A stretch of 46,112 bases of DNA from Bacteroidaceae bacterium (GTDB lineage: Bacteria; Bacteroidota; Bacteroidia; Bacteroidales; Bacteroidaceae): assembly GCA_017471185.1 (NCBI GenBank), contig JAFUVZ010000070.1, forward strand, positions 1 to 46,112, in the 5' to 3' direction. Each line of letters opens with the position of its first letter. Position 1 is the stretch's first letter. Made by a program: the position numbers and the translations under genes. Below the pieces are notes generated by a model that was given only the letters and a program-made list of their open reading frames with translations, was not told the DNA's origin and ran no database searches. This document shows positions 9,111-15,997 of the stretch, piece by piece.

Positions 9111-10190
9111 TTATCTTGTGCGCGTACGGCTACGGGTAGTGTTGGTATTCGTAGTCGTCGGAGTAGTCGTGCTGCCGGAGCTGCTTGAGCTGCTGCGAAC
9201 ACGAGAACGGGTTGTGTTGGTCTGCGTCGGAGTAGTCGTGCTGCCGGAGCTGCTTGAGCTGCTGCGAACACGAGAACGGGTTGTGTTGGTCTGCGTCGGA
9301 GTAGTCGCGCTGCCAGAGCTGCTTGAGCTACTGCGAACACGAGAACGGGTAGCGTTGGTGTTCGTAGTCGTCGGAGTAGTTCCGGTAGAGTTGGAATTAC
9401 TGCGTACACGAGTCCTCTTGGTCTGAGTGCCGGCGCCGCTGCCGGTACCCGAGGCGTTACTATTGCTGCGAACTGCAGTACCGCTGTTGTCCGTGCGTAC
9501 ATTAGTACCCGTACGGGTGCGGGTTGCTGTTCCAGTATTGGTAGCAGTGCCATTCGAGGCATTGCTCCTCACGGCATTCAGGTCGGGATTCACCCTTACT
9601 GCGTTCACCTTCCGGTTAGCGGTCTTAGCGTCAGAGCGAACCCTGGTCTCAAACTTGCTGTAGTTCTGGCTTCCCACGATTGACTTCACACTACGGGTAT
9701 ATTCCTTAGCCGCAGCTTCCAGTTCACGGTCAGTCATGTTTACGCTATAGTCTGAACGGTAACCACCCTGTCCACGTCCGTAGTAGCCGCCACGGTCGCC
9801 ATATCCCCCGCCGTAAGGAGGACGGTTAGCCCCACCGTAGTAACCCGGACCATAAGGGCCACGTGGAGGAGGACCCGGAGTGAAAGTATAGTATCCGAAG
9901 CTGTAGTTCGGCATGCTGTGGAAGATATAGAAATACCTCCTGTTCAGTTCCAGCAGACGAGCCGCACGTGCACGGTCGAGAGCCATCTCCAGTACCATAC
10001 GGTTGGTAATGGCGTCAATCACACCAGCGTTATAGCCATAGCTGTATCCGTTGTTGTAGATGATATACTCCTGGCCATAACCATAGGCATAGTCGTTATA
10101 CCCATATCCGTCATAGGTATCATAGGCGCTCACGCATCCTGCGAGAGTGAAACCCAAAGCCATTGCAAATAAAACCTTCTTCATATCCAT
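9111..10190 (-). CDS. Repeat-rich secreted lipoprotein of unknown function
   Basis: This 359-residue protein has a signal peptide ending in the lipobox LAGC (cysteine near residue 19), so it is probably a membrane lipoprotein. After a Tyr/Gly-rich stretch comes a short helical region (AITNRMVLEMALDRARAARLLELN), a Gly/Pro/Tyr-rich segment near 125-165, and a DREL...YTRSVKSIVGSQNYSKF region. The final 150 residues are low complexity in Ser, Thr, Arg and Asn and include three tandem 23-residue units. The tail is strongly basic, suggesting binding to a polyanion or the cell wall. Start at 10190, or two codons later at 10184. I recognise no named family. It stands alone, converging with the cyclase gene. 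Confidence 0.75.
   Translation of the reverse strand: MDMKKVLFAMALGFTLAGCVSAYDTYDGYGYNDYAYGYGQEYIIYNNGYSYGYNAGVIDAITNRMVLEMALDRARAARLLELNRRYFYIFHSMPNYSFGYYTFTPGPPPRGPYGPGYYGGANRPPYGGGYGDRGGYYGRGQGGYRSDYSVNMTDRELEAAAKEYTRSVKSIVGSQNYSKFETRVRSDAKTANRKVNAVRVNPDLNAVRSNASNGTATNTGTATRTRTGTNVRTDNSGTAVRSNSNASGTGSGAGTQTKRTRVRSNSNSTGTTPTTTNTNATRSRVRSSSSSSGSATTPTQTNTTRSRVRSSSSSSGSTTTPTQTNTTRSRVRSSSSSSGSTTTPTTTNTNTTRSRTRTR
9141..9375 (-). repeat. Tandem 69-bp repeat, about 3.3 units, inside the lipoprotein gene
   Basis: Near-identical units begin at 9161, 9230 and 9299 with a period of exactly 69 bp, and flanking partial copies are diverged. Each encodes a 23-residue unit built on RSRVRSSSSSSGS followed by a Thr-rich linker. 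The period is a multiple of three, so unit gain or loss keeps the frame. Confidence 0.9.
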
Positions 10191-10250
10191 GCCCTTTCTT
10201 TACTTTAAATGGTACTTCTTTTATAGGATAATGACCAAAAGAAACGAATA

Positions 10251-10281
10251 CTGCGCGAGAAGTTGCATTTTTCTCGCGCAG
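10251..10281 (-). terminator. Terminator after pta-ackA
   Basis: CTGCGCGAGAA and TTCTCGCGCAG form a perfect 11-bp stem with a 9-base loop. It lies 21 bp beyond the ackA stop and is followed on the minus strand by a T-rich run. Confidence 0.75.
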
Positions 10282-10302
10282 CATATCATTTCCTTTCCTT
10301 TT

Positions 10303-11505
10303 TCAGGCATTCACGATGTTCATGGTGTCTTGAGCAATCATCAGCTCCTCATCGGTAGCCAGGATAACCACCTTCACCTTAGAGTCTGCCGTAGAGATAA
10401 TGCCTTCCTTACCCCTAACGGTAGCAGCATTGAGTTCTGGGTCAATCTTTACGCCCAGGTATTCCATGCCTTCCAGCGTGTGGGCACGCATACTTGCCTG
10501 GTTCTCGCCCACACCTCCAGTGAAGACAATCACGTCAACGCCGTTCAATACAGCGGCATAGGCGCCGATGTATTTCTTGATGCGGTAGTTATACATCTTG
10601 TCAGCCAGGATAGCGCGTGGGTTGCCCTCCTTCTGTGCCACCTCTAACTCGCGCATGTCGCTTGAAACGCCTGTGATGCCGAGCATACCGCTCTTTTTGT
10701 TCAGCAGGTCGCTCATCTGACTCCCGTCCATGCCCAGCTTATTCTCCAGGAATGTGATTACACCACCGTCAACGTCACCGCTTCGGGTTCCCATAATCAG
10801 ACCTTCCAGAGGGGTGAGACCCATAGAGGTATCCAGCACCTTGCCGTCTTTGATAGCGGCTATGGAGGCACCGTTGCCGATGTGGCAGGTGATGAGCTTC
10901 AGTCCTTCCTTCTTGACACCCAGGTAGTCGCATACATACTGGGAGATGAAGCGGTGAGAGGTTCCGTGGAAGCCGTAACGGCGAATCTTATACTTCTCAT
11001 AAAATTCGTATGGCAGAGCGTACATATAAGCGTAGTCAGGCATCGTCTGATGGAAAGCGGTGTCGAACACGCCGACCTGAGGCACGTTCGGCAGGATAGC
11101 CTTCACAGCGTTCACACCCTTCAGGTTGGCAGGGTTATGCAGCGGTGCCAGGTCATTACAAGCCTCAAACTCCTTCAGCACCTCTGGCGTAAGCAGCACC
11201 GACTCTGTGAAACGCTCACCGCCATGCACCATGCGGTGTCCCACAGCGTTAATCTCGTCATAGCTCTTGATGGCTCCGTAGGTAGGGTCAACCAGTGTCT
11301 GCAGAATCAGCTCTACGCCAACGGTATGTTCAGGAATGTCCTTATGTATGATTTTCTTCTCTCCGTCAGGCAGGGTGAACTTCAGGAAAGAGTCAGCCAG
11401 GCCGATTTTCTCGATGCCGCCCGAAGCGATGACAGATTTGTCGCTCATGTCAAACAGCTTGTACTTGATAGATGAGCTTCCGCAATTTAAAACTAAGATC
11501 TTCAT
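10303..11505 (-). CDS. ackA: Acetate kinase
   Basis: This 400-residue cytoplasmic enzyme interconverts acetyl phosphate and ADP with acetate and ATP, giving the substrate-level ATP of acetate fermentation. It opens with NCGSSSIKYKLFD and has GFHGTSHRF, the GNGAS phosphate loop, GLTPLEGLIMGTRSGDVD and the late FTGGVGEN. Length is exactly that of the family. It lies 20 bp downstream of pta on the same strand, forming the usual pta-ackA operon, and is followed by a strong hairpin terminator. Confidence 0.97.
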   Translation of the reverse strand: MKILVLNCGSSSIKYKLFDMSDKSVIASGGIEKIGLADSFLKFTLPDGEKKIIHKDIPEHTVGVELILQTLVDPTYGAIKSYDEINAVGHRMVHGGERFTESVLLTPEVLKEFEACNDLAPLHNPANLKGVNAVKAILPNVPQVGVFDTAFHQTMPDYAYMYALPYEFYEKYKIRRYGFHGTSHRFISQYVCDYLGVKKEGLKLITCHIGNGASIAAIKDGKVLDTSMGLTPLEGLIMGTRSGDVDGGVITFLENKLGMDGSQMSDLLNKKSGMLGITGVSSDMRELEVAQKEGNPRAILADKMYNYRIKKYIGAYAAVLNGVDVIVFTGGVGENQASMRAHTLEGMEYLGVKIDPELNAATVRGKEGIISTADSKVKVVILATDEELMIAQDTMNIVNA

Positions 11506-11525
11506 TATTCAAAAAGGTTTTAATG

Positions 11526-12539
11526 TTATTTCTTGGCAGCTTGAGCCTGGCAAGCTGTGATGGCTATCATATAATATACATCGTCGATAGAGCAGCCACG
11601 GCTCAGGTCGTTCACCGGCCTTGCTATACCTTGCAGAATCGGGCCGATAGCGAGGGCGTCACCCAGACGCTGCACAAGCTTGTAGGCAATGTTGCCCACC
11701 TCTAAGCAAGGGAATACCAGCACGTTGGCATTGCCTGCGATCTCACTTCCAGGAGCTTTCTTCTTGCCAACCGACGGAACCAATGCAGCGTCAGCCTGCA
11801 GTTCACCGTCAATCTTCAGTTGCGGATCCATTTCCTTGGCAAGTCTGGTAGCCTCCACCACCTTGTCAACCACCTCATGAGAAGCGGAGCCTTTGGTTGA
11901 GAAGCTCAGCATGGCCACTCTCGGGTCAGCGAATCCACCCACGGCACGAGCCGTCTGAGCCGTGCAAACGGCAATCTGGGCCAGCTGGTTGGCATCAGGC
12001 ATCGGGGTCACGGCCACGTCGCCCACTACCAGCACACCGTTCTCGCCATATTGCGGCTGGTTGGTAATCATCAGCATAGCTCCACTCACGCACGTAATGC
12101 CCGGAGAGCACTTGATAATCTGCAGGGCAGGACGCAAGGTGTCGCCCGTAGTGCTGAGTGCACCGGAGATCTGTCCGTCGGCATCGCCCGTCTTGATAAT
12201 CATACAGCCCAGATACAGCGGGTTCTTCACCAGTTCGCGGGCCTGTTCGATGGTCATGCCCTTCTTCTTGCGAAGCTCAGCCAGCAGCTGTGCATATTCC
12301 TCAGCCTTCGGGTTGTCCAGCGGATCAATCAGGGTGGCCTTGCCAATGTTTTTCAAACCGAACTCATCCGCCATGCGGTGAATCTCCTTGATATCGCCAA
12401 TCAGGATAATGTCAGCGATGTCATCGCCCAAGGCACGGTCAGCAGCCTTCAGGGTACGTTCTTCAGTAGCTTCAGGAAGTACGATGCGCTGGCGGTCAGC
12501 CTTCGCGCGTTCAATGATTCCTTCGATTAGTTTGTTCAT
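11526..12539 (-). CDS. pta: Phosphate acetyltransferase
   Basis: This 337-residue single-domain Pta converts acetyl-CoA and phosphate to acetyl phosphate. Characteristic segments are LPEATEERTLKAA near the start, the central GALSTTGDTLRPALQIIK and SGAMLMI, and the C-terminal GPILQGIARPVNDLSRG. It lacks the long N-terminal regulatory domain of the E. coli enzyme, as in most Bacteroidetes. The frame extends to a TTG at 12548, but the ATG at 12539 (MNKLIEGIIERAKADRQ) is the natural start. The -7 element is at 12573-12580, and ackA follows. Confidence 0.96.
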   Translation of the reverse strand: MNKLIEGIIERAKADRQRIVLPEATEERTLKAADRALGDDIADIILIGDIKEIHRMADEFGLKNIGKATLIDPLDNPKAEEYAQLLAELRKKKGMTIEQARELVKNPLYLGCMIIKTGDADGQISGALSTTGDTLRPALQIIKCSPGITCVSGAMLMITNQPQYGENGVLVVGDVAVTPMPDANQLAQIAVCTAQTARAVGGFADPRVAMLSFSTKGSASHEVVDKVVEATRLAKEMDPQLKIDGELQADAALVPSVGKKKAPGSEIAGNANVLVFPCLEVGNIAYKLVQRLGDALAIGPILQGIARPVNDLSRGCSIDDVYYMIAITACQAQAAKK

Positions 12540-12572
12540 AGGTTTCAAATATTATGATGATTATTATTTTTG

Positions 12573-12580
12573 CAAAAATA
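12573..12580 (-). promoter_or_regulatory. -7 element (TATTTTTG) of pta-ackA
   Basis: This is an exact TAnnTTTG match on the minus strand, 34 bp upstream of the pta ATG. A TTTG at 12605-12608 on the same strand is a possible -33 box, though its spacing is long. Confidence 0.55.
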
Positions 12581-12663
12581 ATGAATTTTGCCTAATCGGC
12601 ATTGCAAAAAGCGGATGGATTTATCGCCAGCGTGCGGATTATTGGATATTTTAACAATTGGAG

Positions 12664-12687
12664 TGCCCTTTGAATGAGCAAAGGGGC
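12664..12687 (-). terminator. Probable terminator of the HU-like gene
   Basis: The arms TGCCCTTTG and CAAAGGGGCA pair with one bulged base around a six-base loop. The hairpin lies between the HU-like gene stop and the pta promoter, on the strand of both. Confidence 0.5.
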
Positions 12688-12750
12688 AAAGGATATCAGA
12701 TGATACCCTATACCCCTAAAAGTAAGCAGTTCTTATATGAAGTCAAAATG

Positions 12751-13062
12751 TTATTTCTTCACTTTCCTTCTTTTTGCAGTCTTTTCTTCAGGATTCATTT
12801 CGTCAATAACGTTCGTACTTACCTTGAACTTAATAGTCATCCGCTCTGGAATATCGTGATACTCACCGTTGCGTGGGTCTCGTCCAGGACGCTGTGGCTG
12901 ACGGTGAGGCACAAACTTGCCGAAATACTGAAGCTTCACTTCCTCTCCTTCTACCATCTTGTCAATTACCAGCCTGTTGTATGAATCAACAAAGGCTTTT
13001 GCTGCTGTGTCGGTAATGTGTAATCGACGAGCTAACTCTTTTGTAAATTCGAATTTATTCAT
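12751..13062 (-). CDS. HU/IHF-family DNA-binding protein
   Basis: This 103-residue protein has the HU fold. It starts NKFEFTKELARRLHITDTAAKAFVDS (helix-turn-helix dimerisation part), followed by the beta-arm region YFGKFVPHRQPQRPGRDPRNGE with its proline at the arm tip. The C-terminal 15 residues are a basic tail (TAKRRKVKK) beyond the usual end. HU proteins bend and compact DNA as dimers. Bacteroidetes carry several paralogues, so the subtype cannot be named. It is a single gene with its own -7 element at 13115-13122 and a downstream hairpin. Confidence 0.88.
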   Translation of the reverse strand: MNKFEFTKELARRLHITDTAAKAFVDSYNRLVIDKMVEGEEVKLQYFGKFVPHRQPQRPGRDPRNGEYHDIPERMTIKFKVSTNVIDEMNPEEKTAKRRKVKK

Positions 13063-13114
13063 AGGTTTTGATCAGTTGTTGTTTCTAACAAATACATATT
13101 TTCAAAAGCTGTTA

Positions 13115-13122
13115 CAAATATA
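13115..13122 (-). promoter_or_regulatory. -7 element (TATATTTG) of the HU-like gene
   Basis: This is an exact TAnnTTTG match on the minus strand, 53 bp upstream of the HU-like start. The surrounding 13063-13287 spacer is AT-rich and holds nothing else except the alkaline phosphatase promoter. Confidence 0.55.
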
Positions 13123-13239
13123 CAAGTATTATGTTTCTGATATTCTAAACAAATGCAAAAAAGTAACAACAAATCCTAAAATAAGGGTGCAATCCTCTTT
13201 TTTCTCGCCCAAAAGTCACTTTTATAGTATCAGGTATGT

Positions 13240-13251
13240 GTGTAATTACAC
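13240..13251. promoter_or_regulatory. Perfect palindrome GTGTAATTACAC, possible operator
   Basis: This 12-bp perfect palindrome ends 11 bp before the alkaline phosphatase -7 element, in the place of the -33 region, where a bound repressor or activator would act. It is a candidate operator by position only; no regulator is known for it. Confidence 0.35.
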
Positions 13252-13261
13252 TTTTTTCTGC

Positions 13262-13269
13262 TACCTTTG
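13262..13269 (+). promoter_or_regulatory. -7 element (TACCTTTG) of the alkaline phosphatase gene
   Basis: This is an exact TAnnTTTG match 18 bp upstream of the ATG at 13288. Confidence 0.65.
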
Positions 13270-13287
13270 CATTATAACTTATAAAAA

Positions 13288-14706
13288 ATGATTTCTATGA
13301 AAAAGTTATTTGTTGCGTTTGTGCTGGTGATGGCTGCTGTATGCCATATCAATGCCCAGCAGGCTAAGTATGTGTTCTATTTCATCGGCGACGGTATGGG
13401 ATTGAACCAGGTGAATACTACAGAGATGTATCTGGCGGAACTGGAAGGACGCATAGGCATCAAGAACCTCTGCTTCCCCTCTTTCTCTGTGGCGAGTCAG
13501 GCTAACTCTCATTCTTCGTCTAATTCCGTCACCGACTCTGCTGCTGGCGGTACTGCCCTCTCATCTGGCGTCAAGACATATAACAGCGCGATGGGTGTGG
13601 ATGCCGGCAAGAATCCGGTGGAGACTTTCGCAGAGAAAGCTAAGAAGGCAGGCAAACGTGTGGGCATCACCACGTCAGTGAGCCTTGACCATGCCACTCC
13701 TGGCGCTTTCTACGCCCATGAGCCTTACAGAAATATGTATTATGAGATTGCCACATGGCTGCCGAAGTCTAACTTCGACTTCTTTGCCGGCAGTGGTTTC
13801 CTCAGACCGGACAAGACCGTTGACGGAAAGGATGCGCCAAATATCTTCCCGATGATCGACGAGGCTGGCTATACCGTGGCTCGCGGACTGGATGAATACA
13901 AAGCTAAGCGCAACGCTGCCGGCAAGATGGTCTTGATTGAGAAAGCTGACGCCGACCAGAAGAGCCTCCGCTACGCCATAGACCGCCAGCCAGGCGACCT
14001 TACCCTTGCCCAGATTACCGAGAGTGCCATCGACTTCCTCATGAAGGAGAATGCCAAGAAGGGCTTCTTCCTTATGATAGAGGGTGGAAAGATTGACTGG
14101 GCTTGCCATGCTAACGATGCCGGTGCGATGGTTCGCGAGCTGGAGGATATGGACAATGCCGTGAAGGTGGCATACGAGTTCCTGAAGAAGCACCCGAAGG
14201 AGACCTTAATCGTAATCACTGCCGACCATGAGACGGGCGGCCTGTCAATGGGCCGTCAGAGCGGTGGATATACCTTGAACCTCAAAGCCCTCTCTTATCA
14301 GAAGCAGTCAATCGACGTACTCTCAAGATACATCACAGACCTGCGCAAGAAAGAGAAGGTCACCTGGGAAGACGCCAAGGCGCTGCTGGGCGAGAAGATG
14401 GGCTTCTGGAAAGGGCTTGACATCACTTGGGAGCAGGAAAAGCAGCTGCGTGACTGCTTCGAAGAGACTTTCACCAACAACAGGGCTAAGTTTGACGAGA
14501 ACATGTATAGTAAGACTGAGCAGCTGGCAACGGTAGCCAAGTACGTCATTGCCGAGCAGGCACACCTGATGTGGACCACAGGCGGTCATACTGCCGCTTA
14601 TGTGCCCGTTTATGCAGAAGGTGCAGGCTGTCATGAGTTCGAGGGCAAGATGGATAATACGGAAATCATCCGTAAGATTGCCAAGGTGTCTGGCGTGAAG
14701 TGGTGA
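13288..14706 (+). CDS. Alkaline phosphatase, PhoA family, secreted
   Basis: This 472-residue enzyme has a signal peptide (MKKLFVAFVLVMAAVCHINA) and the PhoA metal-binding core. FIGDGMG near 32 supplies the first metal-binding aspartate, TDSAAGGTA at 82-90 carries the catalytic serine (Ser84), and IEGGKIDWACHAND plus ITADHETGG provide further zinc ligands, ending with the WTTGGHTAAYVPV histidine. It hydrolyses phosphomonoesters in the periplasm. Start at 13288, or at the in-frame ATG 13297, which would begin directly with MKKLF. A perfect -7 element and an upstream palindrome suggest separate regulation, possibly by phosphate, though no Pho box is identifiable. A bidirectional terminator follows. 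Confidence 0.93.
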   Translation: MISMKKLFVAFVLVMAAVCHINAQQAKYVFYFIGDGMGLNQVNTTEMYLAELEGRIGIKNLCFPSFSVASQANSHSSSNSVTDSAAGGTALSSGVKTYNSAMGVDAGKNPVETFAEKAKKAGKRVGITTSVSLDHATPGAFYAHEPYRNMYYEIATWLPKSNFDFFAGSGFLRPDKTVDGKDAPNIFPMIDEAGYTVARGLDEYKAKRNAAGKMVLIEKADADQKSLRYAIDRQPGDLTLAQITESAIDFLMKENAKKGFFLMIEGGKIDWACHANDAGAMVRELEDMDNAVKVAYEFLKKHPKETLIVITADHETGGLSMGRQSGGYTLNLKALSYQKQSIDVLSRYITDLRKKEKVTWEDAKALLGEKMGFWKGLDITWEQEKQLRDCFEETFTNNRAKFDENMYSKTEQLATVAKYVIAEQAHLMWTTGGHTAAYVPVYAEGAGCHEFEGKMDNTEIIRKIAKVSGVKW

Positions 14707-14729
14707 TTCATACCTTATATTATATATAG

Positions 14730-14756
14730 CGGGGCTGTCTCTGAACGACAGCCCCG
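14730..14756. terminator. Bidirectional terminator between alkaline phosphatase and thiamine pyrophosphokinase genes
   Basis: CGGGGCTGTC and GACAGCCCCG form a perfect 10-bp stem with a 7-base loop. It lies between the two convergent genes. Confidence 0.8.
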
Positions 14757-14794
14757 TCTGTTTGCTATTCATCACACCTAACAATTGATGTTTT

Positions 14795-15421
14795 TCAGAC
14801 ATAAGGCAGATAGAGCAGGTAGTCGCCATCGGCATGGATGATGACCCGCTCACTGACAGCTTCATTGAGAGTGCCTTGCCACCAGTTGGTGAAATCATAA
14901 AGAGGGTATTTCAGCCCTTCGGCATGAAAAGCGGTGGCACCAAAACTGATGAGGGACACCTGCTGCCCTACTGACAGGGTGAATGACTGGTCATCATGAC
15001 AGGGGATGAAAACACCGTAGTCGGTGTACATTTGTACATCAAGCCCCAAGCGCATATAATCGATAAGCAGGGAGATATTGCCCAGGGTATGGTCTTCACG
15101 CTGGCCTGTGGCTCCCACAATGGCGATGTGACGCTTGCCTTGAGACATCAGGTAGCGGATGGCTTTGCTGAGGTCGTTGGTCTCCTGCTCGGCTTCATGA
15201 TGCCAGATGGCTGCATAACACTCTTTGAGCTTGGCAGACAAGGAGTCGCCATCGCCTACTATGGCATCGGGCACATGACCTTCTGCCAGATAACGCTCTG
15301 CCGCACTATCACAACATACTACACACTCAGCATTGGCTAAGACTTGCAACGGTACTTCATGCGACGGGTAGTCGCCTGCGGCAAGAACCGTTGAATACAC
15401 TCTCAATTTACCATTATCCAT
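14795..15421 (-). CDS. Thiamine pyrophosphokinase
   Basis: This 208-residue enzyme transfers pyrophosphate from ATP to thiamine, giving the cofactor TPP in one step. Family motifs are AAGDYP near residue 15, CDSAAER near 37, IVGDGDS at 54-60, the catalytic ETNDLSKAI at 80-88, and GATGQREDHTLGN at 103-115. It is the last gene of the TPP-riboswitch unit, 6 bp after the Pnu-type transporter, so imported thiamine can be trapped at once. Its start codon lies within a 7-bp repeat array (15401-15442) that gives the N-terminus MDNGKL. In some Bacteroidetes reports this gene is called tnr3. Confidence 0.93.
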   Translation of the reverse strand: MDNGKLRVYSTVLAAGDYPSHEVPLQVLANAECVVCCDSAAERYLAEGHVPDAIVGDGDSLSAKLKECYAAIWHHEAEQETNDLSKAIRYLMSQGKRHIAIVGATGQREDHTLGNISLLIDYMRLGLDVQMYTDYGVFIPCHDDQSFTLSVGQQVSLISFGATAFHAEGLKYPLYDFTNWWQGTLNEAVSERVIIHADGDYLLYLPYV

Positions 15422-15442
15422 TTCCCATTATCCATTCATTAA
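15401..15442 (-). repeat. Heptad array at the pnuT / pyrophosphokinase junction
   Basis: About six in-phase 7-bp units of the ATGGATA/ATGGGAA type run across the pnuT stop (15428-15430) and the ATG at 15421. The start codon is the first three bases of one unit. This is one of five such arrays in the window. Confidence 0.75.
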
Positions 15443-15994
15443 CTTCTTCCACTTAAAGTAGCCGAAGACTGCGATGATGACATAAAGACCATAGAGGGCC
15501 GCCTTGAAAGGGATGCCTTTCTGCACATAAAGGATGGTACAGACCGCATCGACCACAATCCAGAAAAACCACTGCTCGATGTACTTGCGCGACAAAGCCC
15601 ACAAGCCTACGAAGGAGAGGGCATTGGTGAAGGCATCAAGCACAGGTACCGTGGAGTTGGTCCAGCTAATCAACACATAGTAGGTGAGTCCCCAAGCCAC
15701 GAGGAAGAATAGCAGGATGGGCAGGTAGAACTTTGCAGGGGTGTGGCTGATCTTCAGGGGCGAGGACTCTCGACGGGTGCCAAACTTCCACGCTATATAG
15801 CCATAGACGGCTGCCAGCGTATAATATACAGCCATGCCGGCATCGCCATACAAGCCGTGATTGTAATACAGATAGACATCGAGAGCTGGCATGATAATGC
15901 CTACAATCCACAGTCCGATATGGGCCTTGTACTCCAGCCAGATGTAGAGCAGCCCAAGGACGGTGGTGAATATGTCGAGCCAATCAAACTGCAT
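15428..15994 (-). CDS. pnuT: Pnu-type vitamin transporter, probably for thiamine (PnuT)
   Basis: This 188-residue inner-membrane protein has about seven helices. Sequence such as the late EQWFFWIVVDAVCTILY and the opening LGLLYIWLEYKAHIGLWIVG places it in the PnuC family of facilitators, which take up non-phosphorylated vitamins. Annotation pipelines would call it a nicotinamide riboside transporter. Its position between a TPP-riboswitch-controlled TonB receptor (3 bp upstream) and a thiamine pyrophosphokinase (6 bp downstream) makes thiamine the probable substrate, as shown for PnuT in Bacteroides thetaiotaomicron. Uptake would be driven by downstream pyrophosphorylation. The substrate is inferred from context. 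Confidence 0.85.
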   Translation of the reverse strand: MQFDWLDIFTTVLGLLYIWLEYKAHIGLWIVGIIMPALDVYLYYNHGLYGDAGMAVYYTLAAVYGYIAWKFGTRRESSPLKISHTPAKFYLPILLFFLVAWGLTYYVLISWTNSTVPVLDAFTNALSFVGLWALSRKYIEQWFFWIVVDAVCTILYVQKGIPFKAALYGLYVIIAVFGYFKWKKLMNG

Positions 15995-15997
15995 AGG

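Noticed and set aside
9100-9426. Leu/Val-rich repeat ORF opposite the lipoprotein
   Set aside because: It is the reverse reading of the Ser/Arg repeat DNA, with no start context or promoter. The lipoprotein frame has a signal peptide and lipobox.
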